Positions 44,703 to 53,354 are shown, numbered from the stretch's first letter. The stretch: DNA of 64,000 nt from an uncultured Campylobacter sp. (GCF_937981295.1 NZ_CALJPC010000001.1:6284-70283); one strand, 5' to 3'. Notes: generated from the letters alone by a model not told the origin. Program-made: numbers and translations.

Positions 44703-46227
44703 AATTTTGCCTTAAAAAAGCTGCGATTTTGGCGGGATCTTTGACGCGCCAAAGATAGTCTAAAACCCCGTCGCTACTGCGCCATTCGCACTTGCCGGAG
44801 AGGATTTTAGCCAAAAATTCCACCGCGGTATCTAGCGGGATTTCGCCTCCCTTTTTAAAGCTTCGTAAAATTTCATTTTCGGCTCGCGATTTCGGATTTT
44901 GTGCCTCTATGCTCTGTGCCGTCGCGTCTGCAACGTGCGGCGAAATTTCGATCTGCACGTCATCTCCGCGCTGAAGCACCAAAAGTAGGGCGCAGGCAAA
45001 GTCGCAGCGCTTCAGATAGTTGTTATTTGCCTCCTCAAAATAGCAGAGCAGGGCGATTTTATCGTTATCCGATTTGCATTCGCCGTTTTTGCCTGCTTCG
45101 TTCGCATCCTGTGCGGAGCCGGAATTTTCCGCGCTTTCTTTCAGCCTCGTAGCTGCGATTATTGCGCCGTTTTCGAGCGCACACGCCGCAGAGATCGTCG
45201 AAATTTCGGCATGATTTTGCGTAAAAATCGCATTTTGCGCCGCAATCGCGTTGAGTACGCTGACACAAAAGCTCGAAGGCGAGACGCTTTCGCTCATCGA
45301 GCCGAGCAGGCCAAAACAGCGGTTGATCTCACCAAGGCGCGAGCAAAAAACGAGCGGTAGCCCTTTGCGCTGTGTCGCGGCATCATCGACTGCTTTCAAA
45401 TTTTGCCTTGCCGAATTTAAGGAATTTTCATTTGAAAAATCCTGTGGCGTTGAATTTAAATTTTGCGACACTAAATTCAAAGAATTTTCGCTTGAAAAAT
45501 CTTGCTGCTGCTGATTTTGCACAGCGGCACGGCTTTTGCTTGCATCTAAATTTTGAGGCGCGAGATTTAAGGAGCCCTCCTCGGCTAAACTTTGCGGCGT
45601 ATTTTGCGAAATTTCGCCTAAAAGCGAGATGCAAAGTTTTGCCCCGAGCCCCAAACGGCGACGCTGCAACGGCGGAATATAATCAAGAGCCGGCTTTTTT
45701 TTTAAAGCTTCGAGTGCTAAAATTTCCTCTTTTAAGCGAGCGCGGGTAGAGATTTTCAAATTTTCTCCGAGGCTTTTTTGCAAAACTTCATCCTCGCAGG
45801 CGACGAAATTTTTATAAATCTCCGCCGCCCCCTCAGAGCTGCAATCAAAACCTTGCGAGGCGCTAAATTTAGACCCGTTCGCTTCACGATCTAATCTCCG
45901 CTCCGAGCCGAGCTTGGCAGAATTTTCATCAAGACCTTCTGCGGCAAGGTCGCGCCCCCCGCTTTCGCTATTTTCGCGCGCTGCAAAATTTGCGGGATTT
46001 ATAGAGTTCTGCTCACAGTCCGGAATATTTGTAAAATCTTGCGTAGAATTTAACGCGAAATCATACGTAAAATTTTGACTTGCATCGCAAGCGAGATCGG
46101 AATTTCCGCCTAAATTTACTTCGGAAATTCCGTCCGAGCAAGCGGCGAAATTTTTATAAAACTCCGCCGGCTCGCCCGAAATTATCGCGCTTGCGTAAGC
46201 TACGCCGAAGCTTAGTTTATTTTGCAA
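44692..46227 (-). CDS. Chain-length-factor-like ketosynthase (ApeC-like) with insertions
   Basis: 511 residues from a TTG start (GAGG upstream). The N-terminus (LSFGVAYASAIISG), PPLQRRRLGLGAKLCISLLGEI, VFCSRLGEINRCFGLLGSM and SPSSFCVSVLNAIAAQNAI match the Ketoacyl-synt_2 family found in aryl polyene clusters, which lacks the usual active-site Cys and pairs with a true ketosynthase. About residues 25-140 are a low-complexity insertion flanked by near copies of AEFYKNFAAC / AEIYKNFVAC, and residues about 225-285 hold NSLN..QNL repeats. Normal relatives are about 240-260 residues. Confidence 0.75.
   Translation of the reverse strand: MQNKLSFGVAYASAIISGEPAEFYKNFAACSDGISEVNLGGNSDLACDASQNFTYDFALNSTQDFTNIPDCEQNSINPANFAARENSESGGRDLAAEGLDENSAKLGSERRLDREANGSKFSASQGFDCSSEGAAEIYKNFVACEDEVLQKSLGENLKISTRARLKEEILALEALKKKPALDYIPPLQRRRLGLGAKLCISLLGEISQNTPQSLAEEGSLNLAPQNLDASKSRAAVQNQQQQDFSSENSLNLVSQNLNSTPQDFSNENSLNSARQNLKAVDDAATQRKGLPLVFCSRLGEINRCFGLLGSMSESVSPSSFCVSVLNAIAAQNAIFTQNHAEISTISAACALENGAIIAATRLKESAENSGSAQDANEAGKNGECKSDNDKIALLCYFEEANNNYLKRCDFACALLLVLQRGDDVQIEISPHVADATAQSIEAQNPKSRAENEILRSFKKGGEIPLDTAVEFLAKILSGKCEWRSSDGVLDYLWRVKDPAKIAAFLRQNYER
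45391..45510 (-). repeat. 60-base tandem repeat inside the chain-length-factor gene
   Basis: 45391-45450 and 45451-45510 align end to end (for example GGAATTTTCATTTGAAAAAT against AGAATTTTCGCTTGAAAAAT). They encode 20-residue units containing QDFS(S/N)ENSLN. Confidence 0.8.
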
Positions 46228-46639
46228 TGTAGCCTCTTAGCGTGACGCCGCTCATTATCGAGCCTACGCCGCATTCAAACTCCTTGTCGCTCACGAAAAC
46301 GTTTTTGTAATAGTAGCTCGTGATGTTTACGACCTTGTTGCCACCCTCTTTTTTGGCTCGGTCTTGAAAGCTAAGCAGTGCCGACAAAAACGCGCGGTTG
46401 CATGCGGCTTGATCGCTCTTGCCGACGCCGTTTGCTTTTTTATTCGAGCTTAGCTGCTGCGTGATCTTTCTGCCTGCGGATTTGTTGCCGAAGTAGAATT
46501 TTATGTTCGGATCAAGCTTGGCTTTAGCGTCGGGCTCTGCGAGTGCCGCAGCGATCGGGAAGCGCACGATATCGTTTTTGGCATAAGCCGAATTAGCGAC
46601 AAAAAGCGTCGCAACTACGAAAAATAGAAATTTTTTCAT
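46217..46639 (-). CDS. Small exported protein of polyene clusters, YbjQ/RcsF-like fold suspected
   Basis: 140 residues with a clear signal peptide (MKKFLFFVVATLFVANSAYA). The mature part has DIVRFPIAAAL, a conserved Cys pair (QAACNRAF and EFECGVGSIMSG) and KKEGGNKVVNITSYYY, similar to the GANAVVN-type core of RcsF/YbjQ proteins. Relatives near polyene clusters are often misnamed excinuclease subunits. Function unknown. It lies 10 bases after the ketosynthase and overlaps the next gene by 11 bases. Confidence 0.6.
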   Translation of the reverse strand: MKKFLFFVVATLFVANSAYAKNDIVRFPIAAALAEPDAKAKLDPNIKFYFGNKSAGRKITQQLSSNKKANGVGKSDQAACNRAFLSALLSFQDRAKKEGGNKVVNITSYYYKNVFVSDKEFECGVGSIMSGVTLRGYIAK

Positions 46640-46649
46640 TTTCTCTCCT

Positions 46650-47879
46650 TTAGTTGATAAATTTTTTAAAAATCAAAGATGTGTTCACGCCGCCGAAAGC
46701 GAAGTTGTTATTCATAACGTAGTCGGTCTTTATCTCCTGCGGCTGCGTGAGGTATCTAAGCGGCGCGCACTGCGGATCGATAGCTTGTAAATTTAGATTC
46801 GGATAGAACAGCCCCTCGTTCATCATCATCACCGAGATGAAGCTCTCCAGCGCCCCGCACGCGCCCAAAGTATGACCCAAATAGCCTTTATAAGAGCTCA
46901 CTGGCATTTGCGAGCCGAAAATTTCATGCGTCGCCGTAGATTCTGCGATGTCGCCCTGTCTGGTCGCCGTAGCGTGAGCGTTTACGTGCCCGATGAGATC
47001 CGGCGAAATCGCGGCGTCTTTGAGCGCCAACTGCATCGCCGCGCGCATAGTCTCGCTCTGCGGGCGGGTGATATGCGTGCCGTCGCAGGTCGTGCCGAAG
47101 CCCACTATCTCGGCGTGAATTTTAGCGCCGCGCGCAAGTGCGCTTCTGAGGCTTTCCAGCACGAATATGGCACCGCCTTCGCCCAAAACCAGCCCGTCGC
47201 GCGCTATATCAAAAGGCGCGGGGCTGAGAGTAGGGGTGTCGTTTTTACAGCTTGTCGCGTAGAGCTTATCAAATACGAATGCCTGGCTCGGGTGTAGCTC
47301 GTCCGCTCCGCCTGCCAGCATCATATCTATCAGGCCGAATTTTATCGCTTCGTATGAGTATCCGATCGCTTGAGACGCGCTCGTGCACGCAGAGCCCGTG
47401 GGGATGAGTCTGCCTTTTAGTCCGTAGTAGATCGCGATATTCGCAGCGACGGTGTGGGGCATCATCTTGACGTATGAGTTGGCGTTGAAGGTGCTATCCT
47501 TGCCGTGCAAAATATCTACGACCTCGCCAGTAGCCTTTGCATCGCCGCTACAGCTACCCGCTGCGACGCCCATACGGCCGTCCTTTATACGCTCATCTCC
47601 CAAAAGCCCCGCATCCGCCAGAGCTTTACCCGCGGCATCTACGCCAAGCATCGCTACCTTGCCCATCGAGCGGGTATCTTTGCGGCTCCAGTGCGCAGGC
47701 GGCGCGTAGTTTGGTATCGGCGCGCCAAGCCTAGTGTTTAGCTCCTCGCCGAAAATATCCCATTCGCTCATATAAACTACGGCGCTTTTTTGCTGCGCCA
47801 AATTCTGCTTTATGCTTGCCCAGTCCCGCCCGAATGCACAGACGTTGCCAAAACCCGTAATAACTACTCTATTTAACAT
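46650..47879 (-). CDS. 3-oxoacyl-ACP synthase, FabF type (ApeR-like)
   Basis: 409 residues, normal FabF length with no insertion. The Cys-His-His triad is present: GSACTSASQA, VNAHATATRQGD and GYLGHTLGACGALE. Carries out decarboxylative condensation on the carrier protein during polyene elongation or initiation. It overlaps the ketoreductase gene by 7 bases. Confidence 0.92.
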   Translation of the reverse strand: MLNRVVITGFGNVCAFGRDWASIKQNLAQQKSAVVYMSEWDIFGEELNTRLGAPIPNYAPPAHWSRKDTRSMGKVAMLGVDAAGKALADAGLLGDERIKDGRMGVAAGSCSGDAKATGEVVDILHGKDSTFNANSYVKMMPHTVAANIAIYYGLKGRLIPTGSACTSASQAIGYSYEAIKFGLIDMMLAGGADELHPSQAFVFDKLYATSCKNDTPTLSPAPFDIARDGLVLGEGGAIFVLESLRSALARGAKIHAEIVGFGTTCDGTHITRPQSETMRAAMQLALKDAAISPDLIGHVNAHATATRQGDIAESTATHEIFGSQMPVSSYKGYLGHTLGACGALESFISVMMMNEGLFYPNLNLQAIDPQCAPLRYLTQPQEIKTDYVMNNNFAFGGVNTSLIFKKFIN

Positions 47880-48607
47880 AATCCACCGTCTATTTTAATA
47901 ACCTCTTTTGTGATATATGCGGAATTTTCGCTTAGCAAAAACTCCACCAAATGCGCCACCTCGCTCGGCTCGCCGATGCGGCCTAACGGAATCGCGCTTA
48001 AAATTTGCTCGCTTGCGGTTTCGTTTATACCTTCGCTCATCGCCGTTTTGATGAGCCCGGGAGCTACCACGTTTACCGTGATCTTGCGGCTTGCAAGTTC
48101 TATCGCTAGCGATTTTGCCGCGGCGATTAGCCCTCCTTTGCTGGCGGCGTAGTTACTCTGGCCGCGGTTGCCGGCAATTCCGCTAACCGAGCTCATCACG
48201 ACGATACGCCCGCCTTTTTTGGCACGGATCATCGGCATCAGCGCGGGCTTTAGGACGTTATAAAACCCGCCTAAATTCGTATCTATCACGCTTTGCCAAT
48301 CCTCGCGCTCAAACCATACGAAAGAGTTATCTCGCGTAATGCCCGCGTTTAGCACGATGCCCCAGTATGCGCCGTTTGCCTCTATATCTGCTTCGATATG
48401 CTCCTGCGCCGCAGCGGTATCTGCGACGTCAAATTTTAAAATTTGAACTTCCGCCGCGCCCGCATCCGAGCAACGCTTCGCCACGTCTTTTAGCTTTGCT
48501 TCGTTGCGCCCGTTTAGCGCCAAGCCGTAGCCTTTTTGCGCTAAATTTAACGCACACGCCTCGCCGATACCGCCGCTTGCTCCGGTGATTAAAATTCTCT
48601 TAGCCAT
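47873..48607 (-). CDS. 3-oxoacyl-ACP reductase, FabG type (ApeQ-like)
   Basis: 244-residue short-chain dehydrogenase. Cofactor loop GASGGIGEA (residues 8-16), NAGIT, catalytic Ser in MSSVSGIAG and YAASKGG with the Tyr and Lys. It reduces the 3-keto group in each polyene extension cycle, probably with NADPH. Overlaps both neighbours by 7-8 bases. Confidence 0.93.
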   Translation of the reverse strand: MAKRILITGASGGIGEACALNLAQKGYGLALNGRNEAKLKDVAKRCSDAGAAEVQILKFDVADTAAAQEHIEADIEANGAYWGIVLNAGITRDNSFVWFEREDWQSVIDTNLGGFYNVLKPALMPMIRAKKGGRIVVMSSVSGIAGNRGQSNYAASKGGLIAAAKSLAIELASRKITVNVVAPGLIKTAMSEGINETASEQILSAIPLGRIGEPSEVAHLVEFLLSENSAYITKEVIKIDGGLC

Positions 48608-49028
48608 TTATACTCTTTATCATTTCGTCGCTCGCGCGCATTACGCTAAGTGTGGCGCTTGCGATATGTTCGCCGCCGCAGCGGATCTCGCAGTCGAAGA
48701 TATATAGCCCCTCACCGTCGCTTACGCTCTGCCTCGCCGTCGTAATTACGCGCTCGCCTACTTTCAGGCTTGCGCGCGAAATATCCAGGTTTCGCACGCC
48801 CAGCAAAAACCCGAGCCTCGCCTCGCCGCCGTTTCGGTGACCCGAATAGGCGCCGATGCACTGCGCCATGATCTCCATGTACGCGTAGCTGCCGAGCTTC
48901 CCGTTTTCGGTAAACGGCGAGTCCTCTTTAACGCTAAACGCACAGCTCGCATATCCGTCGCTAATCTCTAAAATTTCATCTGCGAAGACCATATATCCGC
49001 TCTGCGGTAGGATACTAGAGGCTCTCAT
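48600..49028 (-). CDS. Hotdog 3-hydroxyacyl-ACP dehydratase (ApeP-like)
   Basis: 142 residues of FabA/FabZ-like fold. SYAYMEIMAQCIGAYSGH keeps the Glu-containing helix of the family, but the GHFP histidine motif is replaced by SPFTENGKL. It therefore has only half of the usual His/Glu pair; the other half is present in the ligase-dehydratase fusion protein. The start overlaps the ketosynthase stop (ATGA). Confidence 0.85.
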   Translation of the reverse strand: MRASSILPQSGYMVFADEILEISDGYASCAFSVKEDSPFTENGKLGSYAYMEIMAQCIGAYSGHRNGGEARLGFLLGVRNLDISRASLKVGERVITTARQSVSDGEGLYIFDCEIRCGGEHIASATLSVMRASDEMIKSING

Positions 49029-50515
49029 ACGCGTCCTATTATGGTTACGGCGTTATCTCCGCCGAAAGCAAAATTTAGATTCATCGCGGTATCTACGCGC
49101 GCTTTTTTGGCTTCGCATGCGAGATTAAATTTAGACAGCGCAGCCGGAATTTCACTCGTTTGCGAAGCTTGATCCGCGGCGTATTTTAAAATTTTATCGC
49201 CTGCGTCTTGCAAAGCTTTAGACGCAGTCAAAATTTCATCCGCGCCGCTTTTTAAAATTTCACCCTGCGCGTTTTGCAGAATTTCACCGCCCGAGCTGCA
49301 TAAAATTTGATCGCTTGCGTTATTTAAAATTTCATCGTTTCGCTCGCCGTACCGCGCCTGCGCGCTATGAAAAATTTCAGCCTCCGAGCCGCGCCAAATT
49401 TTATCGTTTGTAAAATTTGGCGGGATCACGCCCTGTCTGATCGCCTCGTAGCATACGGCAAGCTCGATCGCCCCCGCAGCGCCCAGAGTGTGTCCGATCG
49501 CCCATTTGGACGAGCTTGCTGGCGCTAAGGGTAGGGCGGCGCTCATAGCCAAGGCCTCCATCGCGTCATTGGCCGCAGTGCCCGTGCCGTGCAGGTTTAC
49601 GTAGTCGACGCTTTGCAGCTGCGCCGATTTTAGCGCGGTTTTGATCGCCGCGATCTGCATGCGTGCGCTAGGATCGGGCTTGGTGATGTGGTAGGCGTCG
49701 GAGTTTGCGGCGTGAGCCAAAAACGCGACGTCGCTTATGCGCTCGCGCGAGAGCACGAATGCGCAGGCTCCTTCGCCTAGATTTGTGCCTGATCGTGCCT
49801 CTGAAAACGGCTTTAGCGGCTGCTCGCTTAAAATTTCAAGCGCGCTAAAGCCCTGCAGCGTGAGCTCGTCGAGTGCGTCGGCGCCGCCGAAAACGACCGC
49901 GTCGCAAAGTCCGCAAGAAATGAGGCGCGAAGCTTCGATCAGAGCTTTGTTTCCGCTGGTGCACGCACTCGAAACTCCGATCGCGACGGATTTTAGCCCG
50001 AAGCGTTCGCGGATAAAATTTGCGGGGTTTGCGTGGGAGTTGCGCTCGAAGCAGAAGTTTTTAAATTTATCGTTCGCGTTTTTTGAAATTTTGGCGAAAT
50101 TTTTGTCGTTTGGAGTAGAAATTTCGCTGCACGGCGCGGAACCTTCGCCGTCTTGCGAGATAAAATTTCCCGTGCCCTTGTCGCAGGCGAAAAATTCCGC
50201 ATAGTTTTCTTGCACGCCGGTGTTGGTGGTCGCAAATACCACGCCTATGCGGTGCGCGCCGAATTTTTGCACGGCTTGCTCGATCTGTCCTTGCACGCCG
50301 AGGCAGGCGTAAAGCGCCAGGGCGTTCGTGCGCGTGGCGTAGGCGCGATCTTTGATCCTCGGTAGCGGCGTATCCACGCGCCCAAAGATGAAATTTTTAC
50401 CGCAGACGCTAAGCTTTTGCAGCGCGGATCTTTTTTCGCACAGCGCGCCAAAAAGCTCTGCGGCGCTGTTTGCGCCCGCACAGATGAGCCCCGGACTACT
50501 TAGATACTGCGTCAT
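49025..50515 (-). CDS. 3-oxoacyl-ACP synthase (ApeO-like) with repeat insertions
   Basis: 496 residues, about 100 longer than usual. Triad: SSACTSGNKA, NLHGTGTAAND and WAIGHTLGAAGAIE. Likely the main elongating ketosynthase, working with the chain-length-factor-like protein. Insertions: about residues 120-160 (Asn/Lys/Phe-rich) and about 380-465, where 8-residue units with EIL or QIL recur (NDEILNNAS, GEILQNAQ, GEILKSGA). The end returns to the family pattern with MNLNFAFGGDNAV. Overlaps the lipoprotein gene by 20 bases. Confidence 0.9.
   Translation of the reverse strand: MTQYLSSPGLICAGANSAAELFGALCEKRSALQKLSVCGKNFIFGRVDTPLPRIKDRAYATRTNALALYACLGVQGQIEQAVQKFGAHRIGVVFATTNTGVQENYAEFFACDKGTGNFISQDGEGSAPCSEISTPNDKNFAKISKNANDKFKNFCFERNSHANPANFIRERFGLKSVAIGVSSACTSGNKALIEASRLISCGLCDAVVFGGADALDELTLQGFSALEILSEQPLKPFSEARSGTNLGEGACAFVLSRERISDVAFLAHAANSDAYHITKPDPSARMQIAAIKTALKSAQLQSVDYVNLHGTGTAANDAMEALAMSAALPLAPASSSKWAIGHTLGAAGAIELAVCYEAIRQGVIPPNFTNDKIWRGSEAEIFHSAQARYGERNDEILNNASDQILCSSGGEILQNAQGEILKSGADEILTASKALQDAGDKILKYAADQASQTSEIPAALSKFNLACEAKKARVDTAMNLNFAFGGDNAVTIIGRV
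49188..49418 (-). repeat. 24-base AAAATTT-cored repeats within the ketosynthase gene
   Basis: On the plus strand AAAATTT (or one-base variants) begins at 49188, 49230, 49254, 49278, 49302, 49326, 49371 and 49395. Five of the seven spacings are exactly 24 bases, and the others (42, 45) are also multiples of 3. They encode the EIL/QIL octapeptides. Confidence 0.8.
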
Positions 50516-50912
50516 ATCGGCGCCCCTTTGCGTTTATGGCGAAATTTGCTTTATCCGCATTCTCAAGCAGGGCTAAAAATACTCGCTCGCTTTGCGAATC
50601 GGGCGGCAGGAAGCCGTCGTTGCGAAATTTCGCCTCGCCGTCCGCGATCGATAAAATTTTGCGTGCTATCGGCGCGCCTAGCATATCGAGCCAGACGAGC
50701 TTGTAGCGGCTCTCCTCGCTGCTTGCGGGCGAAATTTTGGAGATCAGGGCTCTGCTTTTCACGCCGTTAGGATCAGTTAGGATGAACTGCTTTTGGCTAA
50801 ATTCCGCTATCCGCTCGGGCGCCTTGTGTGCGCATCCGCCTATAAAAAACGCGGTGCAAAGCAGAATGAAAGCCGTTTTAGAAATAGCGTAAAAACGATA
50901 AACAGGTCTCAA
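50496..50912 (-). CDS. DUF3261-type lipoprotein (ApeN-like)
   Basis: 138 residues with an N-terminal hydrophobic segment ending in lipobox FIGGC (Cys about residue 27). The mature part (FILTDPNGVKSRALISKIS, YKLVWLDMLGAPIARKI) resembles the DUF3261 lipoproteins of aryl polyene clusters, which are probably outer-membrane receptors for the exported lipid, in the manner of LolB. Overlaps the phosphopantetheinyl transferase by 4 bases. Confidence 0.75.
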   Translation of the reverse strand: MRPVYRFYAISKTAFILLCTAFFIGGCAHKAPERIAEFSQKQFILTDPNGVKSRALISKISPASSEESRYKLVWLDMLGAPIARKILSIADGEAKFRNDGFLPPDSQSERVFLALLENADKANFAINAKGRRYDAVSK

Positions 50913-51451
50913 AAATTCTCCCTAAAAACTAGCGAAATCAAAATCTCGCCCTCCAAAATATAGCTCTTGTGTGACCACACTCTGCCGCGCTCATCAAGCG
51001 CCAGAGCCTCTCCATCTGCGCCGCGCGCCAGCCCCACGCGAGCAAGCGCGTAAAAACCTAGGCTTCGCGCCTTAATCAGCGCCTCTTTGATCGTGTAAAT
51101 TTTATAAAAAATGAGCGTCTTTTCGCTCTCGTCCACCGCCGCTAAAAGCTCGCGCTCAAAGGCGTTGAAACAAAACTCGCTCGCCGCGGCAAAATTCCGC
51201 GGTTTTAAAATTTCAAGATCGAGTCCGAACTTTTGCCTCGCTAGAGCCACGGCGACGATCGTTTTGCCGTCCGCGCTTTTGTGCGAGATGCAAAATTCGC
51301 CGCGTTTTTTAAAGCGCGCCTTAAGCGCCCGCGAAACGCGAAACTCGCGCAGATGTCCTCGCGCTCGCGCCAGCTTCTTATCGCGCCTACTCAAAAGCCG
51401 CCGCGGAGCGCACAGATCCTCGTCGGTGATTAAAATTTTTATCTCGCTCAT
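50909..51451 (-). CDS. 4'-phosphopantetheinyl transferase
   Basis: 180 residues. The Sfp-type motifs are present: ISHKSADG, the Mg-binding GLDLEILKPRNF (about residue 75) and FYKIYTIKEALIKARSLG (about 118), with the Lys-Glu-Ala core. It would convert the two acyl carrier proteins to their active form. As the first gene of the cluster it makes the pathway self-contained. The ATG has only a weak ribosome binding site. Confidence 0.85.
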   Translation of the reverse strand: MSEIKILITDEDLCAPRRLLSRRDKKLARARGHLREFRVSRALKARFKKRGEFCISHKSADGKTIVAVALARQKFGLDLEILKPRNFAAASEFCFNAFERELLAAVDESEKTLIFYKIYTIKEALIKARSLGFYALARVGLARGADGEALALDERGRVWSHKSYILEGEILISLVFRENF

Positions 51452-52175
51452 AAAGCTCTGATTTTACTAAAATAGTCTTTATAAAAATATAAAATAGCGC
51501 GGCGGCGTTGAAATTTCGTTTAAAATCTATTTGATACGCTTGGGCTCAAAGGCGCACTAAAACATAAAATTTGTTGCGTTTGCACCAAGGCCTCGGGCGC
51601 GGTAAAATTTTGAAATTTAGCTCGTTTACGATCTGCGCCGTGCGTTTTTTGGTTCGTCGCGTTCTGCTATGCGGCATCGATCGTGTTTATTGCGCCCATT
51701 TTGTAGTATTTTGCGCGACTGCTACGTTTAGTTAGCATAGCGGCATCAAACGGCGAGCAGCGCAAGAGCCGAAAGCCTCGGCGCGAAATTTTAAAAAATT
51801 TTGCGATAAAATTTTAAAAGCTCTGCCGCAGGCGGCGTTTGCGACAAAATCCGGATGCGTCGTGCGATGAAATTTTAAAATTCCGAAGCGAAATTTAAAA
51901 TCGCGAGCAGTGCGTGGCACAGCAGACGTCGCAGTATGACAGCGCAAAATTAGCCGCATTTGAATAAACGGCATAAAATTTAAGCGCTCCTGAATACGGC
52001 AGCTTGAAATTTAATTAAAGCGGCACGAAATTCAATCGCGCTTGGCTAGCGCAACCGCATTAAATTCTGAGCTACGCCGTGCCACACTAAATTTGCCGCC
52101 AAGCCGCATTAAATTTTATGTAAAAATTTCGCTGCTAAGTTACGACAAATTTAGATCAAAATTTCGCTAGCATGT
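51452..52175. other. Gap upstream of the polyene cluster
   Basis: No gene. The first 60 bases are AT-rich on the minus strand (TATTTTATATTTTTATAAAG) and probably hold the cluster promoter, but no confident -35/-10 pair can be named. The rest has AAATTTTAAA tracts and AAATT(T/C)(A/T)-spaced GC-rich segments like the other gaps. Confidence 0.45.
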
Positions 52176-53354
52176 CTATCTGTGGTAATTTTTTACGAAT
52201 TTTTCTATGCGCTCAAAGCCGCGTTTTAGATTTTCCATAGAGCACGCAAAGCTTATGCGGAAGTGCCCATCCATGCCAAATCCGCTTCCTGGCACCGTGG
52301 CTACGAGCCCTTTATCTAGCAGCTGCATGCAGAATTTCATACTATCAGGTTCTACCTGAGAGCAATCTATGAAGAAATAAAATGCGCCATCTGGTTTTAC
52401 GACACTAAGCCCTGGGATCGCACCTATCGCGTCCGCGCCAAAATCGCGCCTGCGCTCGTATTCGCGCCTCATCTCCTCGATATAATCATCCGCCTCGCCG
52501 CGCAGCACTGGCATAGCGCCTGCCTGGACTATGCTTGCTACGTTGCTGACGCTTTGGCTTTGCAGGTTTATCATCGCCTTATTTAGCTCATCGATAGCAC
52601 AGGCGGTGTAGCCGAAGCGCCAGCCGGGCATCGCGCCGCATTTGCTTAGCCCGTTGATCGTCACGGTGCGCCCGAACATATCCTCACTGATGCTTGCTGC
52701 GGCTATGAAACTCTTGCCGAAGACGATTTTTTCGTAAATTTCATCGGCAATTACTAAAATATCCGTGCCCTTTAGCACTTCCGCAAGCTCTTGTAGCTCC
52801 TGGCGCGAATATACGGCGCCTGCGGGGTTACTCGGGTTGAAAAGGCACAGCGCCTTCGTGCGCGGCGTGATCGCGGCTTTGAGCTGCGAGGCGGTGATTT
52901 TGTATCGGTTTTCCGCCTTGGTGTCTACGATGACGGGCTTGCTGCCACAAAATTTTACGATTTCGGGGTAGGTGACCCAATAAGGCGCCGGTATTATAAC
53001 CTCATCGCCTTCGTTTAAGATGCAGTTAAAGGCGTTGAATAGCGAGTGCTTGGCGCCGACGTTGGTGATGATCTGATCAGGCCTGTAGTTTAGAGCATTA
53101 TCACGCTTTAGCTTCTGCGCGATTAAATTTAAAATTTCAGGCGTGCCGGCAACCGGCGTATATTTTCCACAGCCCTTAGCCATAGCCTCTATGACAGCCT
53201 TTTTGGCGACCTCTGCGGTATCGAAATCGGGCTCACCCGCACTTAGGATTACGACGTCTTGCCCTTGAGCTTTCATCTGCTTGGCTTTGGTGCTGATTGC
53301 GATCGTTAGGCTTTCGCCGAGCTTGCTTACGCGACTTGAAAGTGTTAATTTCAT
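52176..53354 (-). CDS. aspB: Aspartate aminotransferase, class I/II
   Basis: 392 residues, PLP enzyme exchanging amino groups between aspartate and 2-oxoglutarate. SNPAGAVYS, the PLP-lysine motif NGLSKCGAMPGWRFGY, and C-terminal FRISFACSMENLKRGFERI are typical of the AspB (Ib) branch. ATG 53354 with AAGGAG upstream is chosen; it overlaps the stop of the small exported protein (ATGA). Last gene of the hisS operon. Confidence 0.92.
   Translation of the reverse strand: MKLTLSSRVSKLGESLTIAISTKAKQMKAQGQDVVILSAGEPDFDTAEVAKKAVIEAMAKGCGKYTPVAGTPEILNLIAQKLKRDNALNYRPDQIITNVGAKHSLFNAFNCILNEGDEVIIPAPYWVTYPEIVKFCGSKPVIVDTKAENRYKITASQLKAAITPRTKALCLFNPSNPAGAVYSRQELQELAEVLKGTDILVIADEIYEKIVFGKSFIAAASISEDMFGRTVTINGLSKCGAMPGWRFGYTACAIDELNKAMINLQSQSVSNVASIVQAGAMPVLRGEADDYIEEMRREYERRRDFGADAIGAIPGLSVVKPDGAFYFFIDCSQVEPDSMKFCMQLLDKGLVATVPGSGFGMDGHFRISFACSMENLKRGFERIEKFVKNYHR

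Larger units (their letters stand above)
33677..51451 (-). other. Aryl-polyene-type biosynthetic gene cluster
   Basis: All recognised genes here run on the minus strand and together cover the enzyme set of aryl polyene clusters. Order from the upstream end: phosphopantetheinyl transferase, DUF3261 lipoprotein, ketosynthase, dehydratase, ketoreductase, ketosynthase, small exported protein, chain-length-factor-like ketosynthase, two repeat-built frames, PlsC-like acyltransferase, two acyl carrier proteins, membrane protein, ligase-dehydratase fusion, glycosyltransferase-acyltransferase, thioesterase, LolA-like carrier, MMPL exporter. In E. coli letters the order is N-O-P-Q-R-C-D-E-F-G-HI-J-K-L-M. 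Product assignment is inference. Confidence 0.8.

Noticed and set aside
46217..46639. Excinuclease ABC subunit as product name
   Set aside because: Relatives carry this label in databases, but the protein is 140 residues with a signal peptide and has no UvrA motifs.
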